This document shows positions 25,005-33,317 of a stretch of 64,000 nt of DNA, one piece after another. A program made the translations under genes and the position numbers. The notes beneath the pieces are model-generated. The model saw only the letters and a list, made by a program, of their open reading frames with translations, did no database searches and was not told the DNA's origin. Source of the DNA: Kineococcus endophyticus (GTDB lineage: Bacteria > Actinomycetota > Actinomycetes > Actinomycetales > Kineococcaceae); NCBI RefSeq assembly GCF_040796495.1, contig NZ_JBFNQN010000010.1, positions 1-64,000 of the forward strand. The letters are read 5' to 3'. Within the stretch, counting starts at the first letter, position 1. Each line of letters starts with the position of its first letter.

Positions 25005-26702
25005 GTGCCCGTGCGCACCGCCCTGCTCGGCGTCGTCGGCGCGGTCCTGCTCGTCGCCGGCCCGCTGGCGCTCCCGGCGGCCGCCGACGACGACGAGCGC
25101 ATCGACCTCCTGAGCACCGAGCTCACGCTGGCCCGCGACGGTTCCCTGGCCGTGCGCGAGGAGATCACGTACGACTTCGGGTCCGACGGCCACCACGGCC
25201 TCGAACGCGTCCTGCCCGTGCGGGCGCGGTACGACCAGACGCACGACCGCAGCTACCCCGTCCGCGACCTGCGGGTGAGCAGTCCCACCGGCGCGGCGAC
25301 GCAGGTGCAGAGCGAGCGCGACGGCGACTCGCTCGACGTCAGGATCGGCGACCCGGACCGCGACGACGTCACCGGTCGTCAGACGTACGTCCTCACCTAC
25401 ACCGTCCCCGCGGTGGCCGACCGGCGGTCCGACGGGTCGGTGCAGATCGCCTGGGACGCCGTCGGCACGGGGTGGCAGGTGCCGATCACCCGTGCCGACG
25501 TCGTCCTGCGGGCACCCGGCGACCTGCAGGACGTCCGCTGCTTCCGGGGGTCGCAGGGCAGCACCACCCCGTGCGAGGTGCGGGCCGCAGGCGCCGAGGC
25601 GACGGCCACCGTGCAGGGTCTGGACGCCGAGGAGGGCGTCACCGTCTCCGCGGTCCCGCCCTCCGGTGCGGTCGACCCGGCGCCCCCGCTGCTGGTCGAC
25701 ACCTTCAGCCCGGTGCAGGCCTTCGCCGCCACGCCCGCGAGCCTCGGCGGGGCCGGCGCGGTCCTCCTGGCCGGTCTCGCGGTGGCCCTCGGCCTGCGTC
25801 GCCGGACCCTGCCCACGGGGTCCGCGACGGCCGACGTCACGAGCCTGCCCCCGGGGGTCGTCGGGGCCGTGGTCCACGGCCACGCCCGGGACGAGGACGT
25901 CGTGGCGACCCTGCTGCACCTGGCCGAGCGCGGGCACCTGACCCTCACCGAGGTGCCCGGCGACGACCCGGACGGGGCGACTGCCGACTGGGCGCTGGAG
26001 CGACGGACGACGACCGACGAGCCCTCCCGCGCTGAGCAGCGCCTGCTCGACACCGTCTTCAGCGAGGGGGCCACGTCGACGACGCTGTCGGCCGTCCGCA
26101 CCACCGCCCGGGCCGGCACCCAGCTCACCAAGGAGTTCCTCGAGGACGACGCGGTGTCCCGCGGCCTCTTCACGGCCCGCCCGTCGCGGGTGGTCCTGCG
26201 GCGCCTCGGGGCGGGGCTCGCCGTCGCGCTGGCGGGCGTGCTCGTCACCGTGGCGCTCGCGGTCTGGACGTCGGCGGCGCTCGTCGGGCTCGCGGTCGTG
26301 GCCGTCGGTGTCCTCCTCGCCGTCGTCGCCACCGCCACGGCCGAACCGCGGACCGCGGCCGGCCGGGCCGTGCGGGCGCGGGCGGCGGACTTCCGGGACG
26401 CGCTCGCCGGCGGCGGCGGCGACCGCTCGACCCGGCTCCTGCCGTACGCCGTGGCCCTCGGCGCGACGCAGCGCTGGGCCGACGGTCTCCGCGAGGCGCC
26501 GCCGCCGGCGCCCGCCTGGTACGCGGGGTCGGCGGCGAGCAGCTCCACCTTCAACGTCGCCCTCTTCGCCGGGACGATGGGCGGGTTCTCCGCCAGCACC
26601 TCCGACGCGCTGAGCGCCGCGACGCCCTCGACGGCGAGCACGTCCGGCGGGGCCTCCTACTCCGGCGGCGCCGCGGGCGGTGGCGGTGGCGGTTCCTGGT
26701 GA
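25005..26702 (+). CDS. DUF2207 domain membrane protein
   Basis: This 565-aa protein has a signal peptide (TALLGVVGAVLLVAGPLALPAAA), a DUF2207 extracytoplasmic beta-rich domain (about 30-235), one helix (SLGGAGAVLLAGLAVALGL), a cytoplasmic segment with a winged-helix-like stretch (EDVVATLLHLAERGHLTLTEV), two further helices near 405-450 and a Gly/Ser-rich tail ending GGGGGGSW. That tail is typical of the family (often SGGGGGGGSW). Function unknown. It is inserted between smpB and ssrA. Confidence 0.88.
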   Translation: MPVRTALLGVVGAVLLVAGPLALPAAADDDERIDLLSTELTLARDGSLAVREEITYDFGSDGHHGLERVLPVRARYDQTHDRSYPVRDLRVSSPTGAATQVQSERDGDSLDVRIGDPDRDDVTGRQTYVLTYTVPAVADRRSDGSVQIAWDAVGTGWQVPITRADVVLRAPGDLQDVRCFRGSQGSTTPCEVRAAGAEATATVQGLDAEEGVTVSAVPPSGAVDPAPPLLVDTFSPVQAFAATPASLGGAGAVLLAGLAVALGLRRRTLPTGSATADVTSLPPGVVGAVVHGHARDEDVVATLLHLAERGHLTLTEVPGDDPDGATADWALERRTTTDEPSRAEQRLLDTVFSEGATSTTLSAVRTTARAGTQLTKEFLEDDAVSRGLFTARPSRVVLRRLGAGLAVALAGVLVTVALAVWTSAALVGLAVVAVGVLLAVVATATAEPRTAAGRAVRARAADFRDALAGGGGDRSTRLLPYAVALGATQRWADGLREAPPPAPAWYAGSAASSSTFNVALFAGTMGGFSASTSDALSAATPSTASTSGGASYSGGAAGGGGGGSW

Positions 26703-26740
26703 GGGGCGGAATGCGTGCGACGGTCCCGCCGTTTGCACGG

Positions 26741-26746
26741 TAAGCT
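26741..26746 (+). promoter_or_regulatory. -10 element TAAGCT for ssrA
   Basis: TAAGCT lies 18 nt upstream of the mature tmRNA 5' end, consistent with a short precursor trimmed by RNase P. No convincing -35 was found. Confidence 0.5.
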
Positions 26747-26764
26747 GGACGCACAACTCAACAT

Positions 26765-27130
26765 GGGGATGACAGGTTTCGACGTTGGTCGTCGAGCCAG
26801 GGGAAGCGGGTCGAGGATGCATGGTCATCTCGTCAACGATCCATGCAAACCAATAGGTGCCGATTCCAAGCGCACCGAGTTCGCCCTCGCCGCCTGAGCG
26901 AGTGCGACTCTGTCAGCCCGGGTGTGCTCCCGCCCCGGGTCCTGGCATCAGCTAGGGGGCTCACCTCTCACGGAGGTCGCGTACGTGAGAGGGACAATCA
27001 ACGCGGCTGGGCCCGGCGATGACATGCCTGTGTGAGCATCGGGGCCGAGCAGACCGCTGAACAGGATGCACCCGGAGAAGCCCTGGTACCACGCTGACGG
27101 ACGCGGGTTCGATTCCCGCCATCTCCACCA
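26765..27130 (+). ncRNA. ssrA: Transfer-messenger RNA
   Basis: The RNA rescues stalled ribosomes. The 5' end GGGGATGACAGGTTTCGAC pairs with the 3' end CATCTCC-ACCA as an alanyl acceptor stem, and the T-arm GGTTCGATTCC is present. The tag reading frame 26859-26897 encodes ADSKRTEFALAA then TGA, ending in the ALAA degron recognised by ClpXP. The CCA is encoded. Length is 366 nt. Confidence 0.96.
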
Positions 27131-27136
27131 CACCAC

Positions 27137-27164
27137 CCGCCCGGGGGCCTACGCCCCCGGGCGG
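27137..27164 (+). terminator. Terminator behind ssrA
   Basis: A perfect 12-bp GC stem (27137-27148 with 27153-27164) with a CTAC loop begins 6 nt behind the CCA end. Confidence 0.85.
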
Positions 27165-27232
27165 ACGTGCGTCCGGCGGGTTCCGCCCGCGCTCCGACGC
27201 GGCGCAGGGGCCCCGCGCGACAGGCTCGAGCC

Positions 27233-27934
27233 ATGGACATCCTCACCGCCCGCGGTCTCGTCATGACCTACGGCTCCACCCGCGCCCTCGACGGGGTCGA
27301 CGTCCGCGTCGGCGCGGGGGAATCGGTCGCCGTCATGGGCCCCTCCGGATCGGGCAAGACCACCCTCCTGCACGTCCTCGCCGGCATCCTGCGCCCCATG
27401 GCCGGGGCCGTCGACCTCGCGGGCACCGATCTGCTCACCCTCTCCGACGCCGAGCGCACCAAGCTGCGGCGCAACGACTTCGGCTTCGTCTTCCAGTCCG
27501 GTCAGCTCCTCTCGGAGCTCCCGGCCGAGGAGAACGCCGCCCTGCCGCTACTGCTGTCGGGGGCTTCGCGCGCCGCCGCGACCGAGCGGGCCGGTGGGCT
27601 CCTGCGCCGTCTCGGCCTGGCCGGGATGGAGCGGCGCCGGCCGGGGGAGCTGTCCGGCGGGCAGGCGCAGCGGGTGGCCATCGCGCGCGCCCTCGTGGGC
27701 AGCCCCATGGTCGTCTTCGCCGACGAACCGACCGGTGCGCTCGACCAGGCCACCGGCCGGGAGGTGCTGGACCTGCTGACGGCGGCGACCCGCGAGCACG
27801 GGGCCGCGCTCGTCGTCGTCACGCACGACGCGGGCGTCGCCCGCTGGTGCGACCGGACCATCGCCATGCGCGACGGCCGGGTGGTCTCCGAGTTCACCGC
27901 CCCCGCCACGTCCGCGGCGGGGGTGGCCCGGTGA
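27233..27934 (+). CDS. ABC transporter ATP-binding protein (MacB/LolD type)
   Basis: This 233-aa ATPase has Walker A GPSGSGKTTLL, Q-loop VFQSGQLL, signature [14 protein letters not shown] and Walker B VVFADEPTGALD. With the FtsX-type permease downstream (GTGA overlap) it forms an MacB-like exporter or mechanotransmission pair; the substrate is unknown. ATG 27233 lies 6 nt behind CAGGCT, a degenerate leaderless -10. Confidence 0.9.
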   Translation: MDILTARGLVMTYGSTRALDGVDVRVGAGESVAVMGPSGSGKTTLLHVLAGILRPMAGAVDLAGTDLLTLSDAERTKLRRNDFGFVFQSGQLLSELPAEENAALPLLLSGASRAAATERAGGLLRRLGLAGMERRRPGELSGGQAQRVAIARALVGSPMVVFADEPTGALDQATGREVLDLLTAATREHGAALVVVTHDAGVARWCDRTIAMRDGRVVSEFTAPATSAAGVAR

Positions 27935-29247
27935 GCGCCGTCCGCCTCTGGTGGTCCCTGGCCCGGCACACGCACGCCGAGACCCGGCTGCCCACCGTGC
28001 TCGCGGTCACGGCCTTCGGCGTCACGACGTGGGCGGTGCTCACCGTCGCCGGCGGGGTGCAGGCGTTCCAGGCGCGCGCCGAGGTGCCGGGCGCCGACCC
28101 GACGTACCCCTTTCTGTCGTGGGTCGCGGTGGCGCTGCTCGTCGTGCCGACCGCCACGCTCGGGGCCGCGGCTGCCCGCCTCACCATCGCGCGCCGCGAC
28201 GAGCGCCTGTCCCGTCTGCGGCTGGCGGGCGCCACCAGCGCGCAGACCACCCTCGTCGCCCTCCTGGACGCCGGGGCACAGGCCCTCTCCGGGGCGGTCG
28301 CCGGGGTCGCGCTCGCCCTGGCGACCCTCCCGGCCGCGGCCCAGCTGCGGTTCCAGGGCCGGACGTTCGACGTCGCGGAGCTGCGCCTGGGCGTCGTGCC
28401 GGTGCTCGCGACGGTCGCCGCGGTGCTCGCCGTCGCGCTGCTGTCCTGCCTCGTCAGCCTGCGACGCGTCGTCGTCACGCCGCTGGGCGTGGCGCAGCGG
28501 GTGCCGCAGAAAGGGCTCAGCTGGGTCCGCGTGCTGCCGGTCCTGGCCCTCGGGGCCGGCTTCGTCGCCGCCTTCAACGCGAGCAGCGTCCTGTTCGGGC
28601 TGGGCGCGGCCGTCGGGGTCCTCGTCCTCGTCGGGCTGCTGGCGGGCGCGTTCGCGCTCTTCAACCTCGTCGGACCGCTGTTCGTCTCGCTGCTGGGACG
28701 TGTCCTGGCCGCCCGGGCGCGCAGCGTCGAGACGCTGCTGGCCGCGCGGCGCATGGCCGAGGACCCCAAGTCGGTGTGGCGCAGCGTGGGGGGCATCTCG
28801 CTGGTCACCTTCGTGGCGGGCTGCCTCAGCGTCGTCCCGGGTCTGACCCAGGGGGAGGACGCGGCGGACCGCCTCGCCGTCGACATCGGGACCGGGGCGG
28901 CGGTCACGCTCGTCATCTCCGCCGTGCTGGCGGCCGTCTCGACGGGCGTGACGCAGGCCTCCCGGGTGCTGGACTCCCGGTCCCGCTACCGGATGCTGCA
29001 CCTGGCCGGCACCGACCTCGGCGTCCTGCACAGCGCGCGGGCCCGGGAGACGTGGATCCCGCTCGTGGTGACGATGGGCGGTGCGGCCGCGCTCTCGCTC
29101 CTCGTGGTCTCCCCGGTGCTGGGCCTGCTGCAGGCCGCGCCGGTGGGGGTGCTGTGGTTCCTCGGGTGCGCCGTCGTCGGCGCGGTGCTGGTGCTGCTGG
29201 CCGCGCGCGCCAGCCGGCCGCTCGTCGCGTCCTGCGCCTCTCGCTGA
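27931..29247 (+). CDS. FtsX-like ABC permease
   Basis: This 438-aa integral membrane protein has about eight to ten hydrophobic helices and two FtsX-like cytoplasmic loops (TIARRDERLSRLRLAGATSAQ and VLDSRSRYRMLHLAGTDLGVL). It is the membrane partner of the preceding ATPase. The GTG overlaps the ATPase stop by 4 nt. Confidence 0.85.
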   Translation: MSAVRLWWSLARHTHAETRLPTVLAVTAFGVTTWAVLTVAGGVQAFQARAEVPGADPTYPFLSWVAVALLVVPTATLGAAAARLTIARRDERLSRLRLAGATSAQTTLVALLDAGAQALSGAVAGVALALATLPAAAQLRFQGRTFDVAELRLGVVPVLATVAAVLAVALLSCLVSLRRVVVTPLGVAQRVPQKGLSWVRVLPVLALGAGFVAAFNASSVLFGLGAAVGVLVLVGLLAGAFALFNLVGPLFVSLLGRVLAARARSVETLLAARRMAEDPKSVWRSVGGISLVTFVAGCLSVVPGLTQGEDAADRLAVDIGTGAAVTLVISAVLAAVSTGVTQASRVLDSRSRYRMLHLAGTDLGVLHSARARETWIPLVVTMGGAAALSLLVVSPVLGLLQAAPVGVLWFLGCAVVGAVLVLLAARASRPLVASCASR

Positions 29248-29255
29248 GTCACCAT

Positions 29256-29282
29256 CGGACACGCTGCGTCGCAGCGTGTCCG
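29256..29282 (+). terminator. Terminator behind the ABC pair
   Basis: A perfect 12-bp stem (29256-29267 with 29271-29282) with a 3-nt GTC loop. Confidence 0.75.
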
Positions 29283-29333
29283 CCGTGTCGGCGATGATCC
29301 GGTACTCGGGCCGCACCGTGTGCTCGCGCCTCG

Positions 29334-29339
29334 TACGGT
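29334..29339 (+). promoter_or_regulatory. -10 element TACGGT for the PAS-GGDEF gene
   Basis: TACGGT lies 52 bp before GTG 29386; the leader contains GAGGGGGAA 5 nt before the start. Confidence 0.45.
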
Positions 29340-29385
29340 CTGGGGACACCGGCCGTCCGGGCCGGGGACGCGAGGGGGAACCGCA

Positions 29386-30225
29386 GTGCAGGACGCCGAC
29401 TACCGGCGCCTCGTGGAGGACTCGCCGCTGGCGACGGTCCTGGTCGACCGCGGACCCTCGGGGTGGCGCGCCGCGTGGGCCAACCGCGCCGCGACGGACC
29501 TCTTCGACGGCCTGCTGGACCGGCCGCTGGCCGAGGTCGTGCACCCCGAGGACCTCGCCGACGTCGTCGCGACCCTGGACCGGGGGGCCCGGGACGACCG
29601 CACGGCCCACGAGTGGCGCTGGCGGGGCGCGGACGGCCGCGACGTCACGGTCGAGGTGCTCGTCGGCGGCGGGACGCCCGACGGGGTGCTCAGCCTGTCG
29701 TGCTGGGACGTCACCCAGCACGTCGAGCGGACGCGCGACCTCGCCCACCGGGCCACGCACGACCGGCTGACGGGTCTGCCCACGCGGGAGCTGTTCGAGG
29801 ACCGGTGGGAGCTCGCCCGGTCCCGGGCGCGGCGCAGCGGGGACGTCCCCGTCGTCGCCTTCTGCGACGTCGACGACCTCAAGCAGCTGAACGACGAGCA
29901 CGGTCACCTCGTCGGCGACCAGGCCCTCGTCCGCATCGCCGGTCGCCTGGCCGGCACGTCGCGCGCAGGGGACACCGTGGCGCGCTTCGGCGGCGACGAG
30001 TTCGTGGTGCTCGTCGAGGCCGGCGACGTCGACCCGGCAGCCCTGGGCCGGCGGCTGCGCGAGGCCGTCGCCGACGTCCCCCTCGAGGTGCCCGGCCACC
30101 GCGCCGTGCCCGTGCGCTGCAGCGTGGGCCTCGTCCAGGACGACCTCACGCGCTCGACGGCCGAGGTCCTCGCGAGCGCCGACCGTCGCATGTACGAGGA
30201 GAAGCGGCGCCACCGCCACGCGTGA
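29386..30225 (+). CDS. PAS-GGDEF diguanylate cyclase
   Basis: This 279-aa soluble protein has an N-terminal PAS-like sensor (about 1-115, ending LSCWDVTQHVERTRDL) and a GGDEF domain that makes cyclic di-GMP from two GTP. The active-site loop reads FGGDEF, and RAGD five residues before it is an intact RxxD inhibitory site, so product inhibition is expected. GTG 29386 is preceded by GAGGGGGAA. Its 3' end overlaps an antisense gene by 80 bp. Confidence 0.9.
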   Translation: MQDADYRRLVEDSPLATVLVDRGPSGWRAAWANRAATDLFDGLLDRPLAEVVHPEDLADVVATLDRGARDDRTAHEWRWRGADGRDVTVEVLVGGGTPDGVLSLSCWDVTQHVERTRDLAHRATHDRLTGLPTRELFEDRWELARSRARRSGDVPVVAFCDVDDLKQLNDEHGHLVGDQALVRIAGRLAGTSRAGDTVARFGGDEFVVLVEAGDVDPAALGRRLREAVADVPLEVPGHRAVPVRCSVGLVQDDLTRSTAEVLASADRRMYEEKRRHRHA

Positions 30226-30499
30226 GGCGCGTCCGCAGCCGCCGGTGCCCGAGGACGAGGCCGAGCTCGTGCAGGCGGCCGAGCCGGACGTGCTCGACGA
30301 GCGTCTGCACCTCGGCGGCGGTGAAGCCCCCGCCGTACCAGAGCAGCGTGCCGTCCGTGGCCAGCCCGAGCTGGGCGCCGGCCACCGGGGGAGGGCTGTC
30401 GAGCGCCACGAGCACGCCGTCGGGGGTGCGTCGGACGGCGGGTCGGAGCCGGGCGAGCAGGCCGACCTCCTCGGCGGGGACCAGCAGCCAGGTGTTCAC
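30146..30499 (-). CDS. Hypothetical protein with Fur-like box in its promoter
   Basis: I do not recognise this 117-aa protein. It begins VNTWLLVPAEEVGLLARLRPAVRRTPDGVLVALDSPPPVAG (split), has GTLLWYGGGFTAAEVQTLVEHVRLGRLHELGL and ends in a basic tail. It has no membrane segment. The gene is supported by a textbook leaderless start (TACAGT-N6-GTG) and by a palindromic box just upstream of that -10. Its last 80 bp run antisense to the diguanylate cyclase gene. Confidence 0.65.
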   Translation of the reverse strand: MNTWLLVPAEEVGLLARLRPAVRRTPDGVLVALDSPPPVAGAQLGLATDGTLLWYGGGFTAAEVQTLVEHVRLGRLHELGLVLGHRRLRTRLTRGGGAASPRTCDGRRSRGPRPSSA

Positions 30500-30505
30500 G
30501 CCCCG

Positions 30506-30525
30506 ACTGTAGAGAACGATTCTCA
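30506..30525 (-). promoter_or_regulatory. Leaderless -10 TACAGT with adjoining Fur/Zur-like palindrome
   Basis: On the minus strand TACAGT (30511-30506) is 6 nt before GTG 30499. AGAGAACGATTCTCA at 30511-30525 contains the perfect palindrome GAGAA-CGA-TTCTC and matches the TGANAANNNTTNTCA Fur-family pattern apart from its first base. It fills the space between -10 and -35. Confidence 0.5.
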
Positions 30526-30566
30526 CTACGCCAAGGCGGGTGGTGCCCCGGTGCCATGATGAACGG

Positions 30567-31145
30567 GTGAGCGAGACCGCGAGCCTGACGGGGCGCCTGC
30601 TGCTGGCGACCCCGTCGCTGAGCGACCCCAACTTCTCCCGCTCGGTGGTCCTCGTCCTCAACCACGACGAGGACGGCGCCCTCGGGGTCGTCGTCAACCG
30701 CCCGCTCGACGTCGACGTCGCCGTCGTCCTGCCGAGCTGGCAGCCCTTCGCCACCGCCCCCGGCAAGCTCTTCCAGGGCGGGCCCGTCGCGCTGGACTCC
30801 GCCCTCGGCCTGGTCGCCGTCCCCGGCGACCGACCCGACCCCGCCGGTGTCCGGCGCGTCTTCGGCTCCGTCGGCCTCGGCTCGGTGGGCCTGGTCGACC
30901 TCGACACGCCGCCGGAGACGATCGTCGACGAGCTGGCCGGGCTGCGGATCTTCGCGGGCTACGCCGGGTGGAGCGCGGCGCAGCTCGAGGGCGAGATCGC
31001 CGAGGGGGCCTGGTTCGTGCTGCCCGCCGAGGCCCGCGACGCGTTCTGCGACGCCCCGGAGGCCCTGTGGGGGGACGTCCTGCGCCGCCAGGGCGGCGAC
31101 CTGGCCCTCGTCGCGAGCTTCCCGCGCGACGTGTCCATGAACTGA
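30567..31145 (+). CDS. YqgE/AlgH family protein
   Basis: This 192-aa soluble protein opens TASLTGRLLLATPSLSDPNFSRSVVLVLNH, and continues with GALGVVVNRPLD and GYAGWSAAQLEGEIAEGAWF, all hallmark YqgE/AlgH segments. The family fold is known but its molecular function is not settled. GTG 30567 sits 6 nt behind CATGAT, a degenerate -10. It diverges from the hypothetical gene at 30499, so the Fur-like box lies in the shared region. Confidence 0.9.
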   Translation: MSETASLTGRLLLATPSLSDPNFSRSVVLVLNHDEDGALGVVVNRPLDVDVAVVLPSWQPFATAPGKLFQGGPVALDSALGLVAVPGDRPDPAGVRRVFGSVGLGSVGLVDLDTPPETIVDELAGLRIFAGYAGWSAAQLEGEIAEGAWFVLPAEARDAFCDAPEALWGDVLRRQGGDLALVASFPRDVSMN

Positions 31146-31164
31146 GCCCCCCACCTTCGACAAG

Positions 31165-31170
31165 TACGCT
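31165..31170 (+). promoter_or_regulatory. Leaderless -10 element, TACGCT-N7-ATG
   Basis: TACGCT lies 7 nt before ATG 31178. Confidence 0.6.
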
Positions 31171-31177
31171 TGCGGGC

Positions 31178-31489
31178 ATGAGCTCGCCGACCGACGACCC
31201 GTTCCAGACCCAGCCCACGGCGCCCGCGGCCCCGTCGCGCACCGCGGTGCTGGACCGCGAGGAGCAGGTCGAGGAGCAGGCGTCCCCGGGGGACCACGAG
31301 CGCTTCGCCCACTACGTCAAGAAGGAGAAGATCATGGAGTCCGCCCTCTCGGGCGACCCCGTGATCGCGTTGTGCGGCAAGGTGTGGGTGCCCGGCCGCG
31401 ACCCCAAGCGGTTCCCCGTCTGCCCCACCTGCAAGGAGATCTACGAGTCCCTCTCCGGTGGCGGCAAGGGCGGCGACGACAAGTCCTGA
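31178..31489 (+). CDS. DUF3039 domain protein
   Basis: This 103-aa protein has a disordered acidic N-terminus and the DUF3039 core: RFAHYVKKEKIMESALSGDPVIALCGKVWVPGRDPKRFPVCPTCKEIYE (split). Cys in LCGK and CPTCKE suggest a small metal site of zinc-ribbon type. Function unknown. The next gene, a helicase, starts one base behind its stop, so the two are likely co-transcribed, as is common in actinobacteria. Confidence 0.88.
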   Translation: MSSPTDDPFQTQPTAPAAPSRTAVLDREEQVEEQASPGDHERFAHYVKKEKIMESALSGDPVIALCGKVWVPGRDPKRFPVCPTCKEIYESLSGGGKGGDDKS

Positions 31490-31490
31490 C

Positions 31491-33308
31491 GTGAGCACGA
31501 CCGACCACGAACCCCAGCTCGCCCTCTCCGACACCGTCCCCGGTCCCGTCGTCGACGCCCCCGGCGTCCCGGCGGCCCGCCCCCTGCGGGCGTGGCAGAA
31601 CGCGGCGCTGGAGAAGTACTTCGACCCCCAGCGCGAGGAACCGGCCGACTACCTGGTCACCGCGACGCCGGGCGCGGGGAAGACGACGTTCGCCCTGGCC
31701 CTCGCGCGGCGGCTGCTCGACACCCGTCGCGTCGACCGCGTCGTGGTCGTCGCCCCGACCGACCACCTGCGCACCCAGTGGGCCGAGGCCGCCCACCGCG
31801 CCGGCATCGAGCTCGACCCGACGATGACGAACGCCGTCGGGCCCGTGCGGCCGGACATGAAGGGCTACGTCACGACGTACGCCCAGGTCGCGGGCCACCC
31901 GATGCTGCACCGCGCCCGGGCCACCGCCAAGCGCTCCCTCGTCGTCATGGACGAGATCCACCACGCCGGCGACGGGCTGTCGTGGGGTGACGCCGTCTTC
32001 GAGGCCTTCGGCGACGCGCGCCGCCGGCTGTCGCTGACGGGGACCCCGTTCCGCACCAAGGTCGACGAGCGCATCCCGTTCGTGGCGTACGTCGAGGACG
32101 ACTCGGTGGAGTCCGAGGGCGGGCTGAAGAGCGTCGCCGACTTCACCTACGGCTACAAGGACGCCCTCGCCGACGGCGTCGTGCGGCCCGTCGTGTTCGC
32201 GGCCTACACCGGGGTCTCGCGGTGGCGGAACTCCGCCGGCGAGGTCGTCGCCGCCTCGCTGTCCGACGCCACGACGAAGTCGGTGGAGTCGCTGGCGTGG
32301 AAGACGGCTCTGGACCCGCGCGGGGACTGGGTCCCGCACGTCATCGCCGCGATGGACGAGCGCCTGAACCACCTGCGCGAGCACGGCATGCACGACGCCG
32401 CGGGCCTGGTGCTGGCCTCGGACCAGGACGACGCCCGCGCCTACGCCAAGATCGTCCAGCGGGTCACGGGCGAGAAGCCGGTGCTCGTCCTGTCCGACGA
32501 CCCGAAGGCATCGCAGAAGATCTCCGAGTTCGCCGAGTCCGACCAGCGCTTCGTCGTCTGCGTCCGGATGATCTCCGAGGGCGTCGACGTCCCGCGCGCC
32601 GCGTGCCTGGCGTGGATGACGTCGTACCGGACCCCGCTCTTCTTCGCCCAGGCCGTCGGCCGCGTGGTCCGCTCCCGTGCGCCGGGGGAGTCCGCGACCG
32701 TCTTCCTGCCCGCCGTCCGCCCGCTGCTGGCCCTGGCGGCGGAGATGGAGAGCGACCGCAACCACGTCATCCCGCCGCCGGCGTCGGTCTCCTCCGACGA
32801 GGTCGACGAGGGTGGGCTGGACCTGCTGCCCCCGCCCGAGCGCGAGCCGGGGGAGAAGAAGGAGTACGAGGCCCTCGAGGCGCAGGCCGAGTTCGCCCAC
32901 GTCCTGCACGGCGGGAAGGCGCTCACGGGCGGGGACCTGCCGCCCGTCAGCGTCGAGGAGGAGGACTTCCTCGGGCTGCCCGGGCTGCTCTCGCCGGAGC
33001 AGACCGCCGCGCTCCTGGCCCAGCGCGACGCCGAGATCCGCAAGCGCACGGCCCGTCCCGTCGAGGAGGCCCAGGCCGAGGGGGACGCCGGTCCTGCCGA
33101 ACCGGAGCAGGAGGACGCCACCTGGCACACGGCGGCGCTGCTGCGCAAGGAGATCCACGGACTGGTCGGCCGGGTCGCCGCGGGCCGGGCCATGCCGCAC
33201 GCCTCGGTGTACTCCAAGCTGCGCTCCGCCGTGCCCGGACCGCCGTCCGCGTCGGCCTCCGTCGACGTCCTGCGCCGACGCCGGGACCACCTGCTGTCCA
33301 TGGTCTAG
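31491..33308 (+). CDS. DEAD/DEAH-box superfamily 2 helicase
   Basis: This 605-aa protein has motif I TPGAGKTT (about 58-66), motif II DEIH (about 153), motif III SLTGTPFR, motif V ISEGVDVPRA and motif VI QAVGRVVRSR. A C-terminal extension of about 190 residues carries acidic linkers and a helical module (LLRKEIHGLVGRVAAG, HASVYSKLR). It is an ATP-dependent translocase of the RecG/XPB-like group with unknown nucleic-acid substrate. Its TAG stop forms the first half of the next gene's -10 hexamer. Confidence 0.9.
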   Translation: MSTTDHEPQLALSDTVPGPVVDAPGVPAARPLRAWQNAALEKYFDPQREEPADYLVTATPGAGKTTFALALARRLLDTRRVDRVVVVAPTDHLRTQWAEAAHRAGIELDPTMTNAVGPVRPDMKGYVTTYAQVAGHPMLHRARATAKRSLVVMDEIHHAGDGLSWGDAVFEAFGDARRRLSLTGTPFRTKVDERIPFVAYVEDDSVESEGGLKSVADFTYGYKDALADGVVRPVVFAAYTGVSRWRNSAGEVVAASLSDATTKSVESLAWKTALDPRGDWVPHVIAAMDERLNHLREHGMHDAAGLVLASDQDDARAYAKIVQRVTGEKPVLVLSDDPKASQKISEFAESDQRFVVCVRMISEGVDVPRAACLAWMTSYRTPLFFAQAVGRVVRSRAPGESATVFLPAVRPLLALAAEMESDRNHVIPPPASVSSDEVDEGGLDLLPPPEREPGEKKEYEALEAQAEFAHVLHGGKALTGGDLPPVSVEEEDFLGLPGLLSPEQTAALLAQRDAEIRKRTARPVEEAQAEGDAGPAEPEQEDATWHTAALLRKEIHGLVGRVAAGRAMPHASVYSKLRSAVPGPPSASASVDVLRRRRDHLLSMV

Positions 33309-33311
33309 GTT
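33306..33311 (+). promoter_or_regulatory. Leaderless -10 TAGGTT, starting with the helicase stop codon
   Basis: TAGGTT begins with the TAG stop of the helicase gene and lies exactly 6 nt before GTG 33318. Confidence 0.6.
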
Positions 33312-33317
33312 GCTGAG

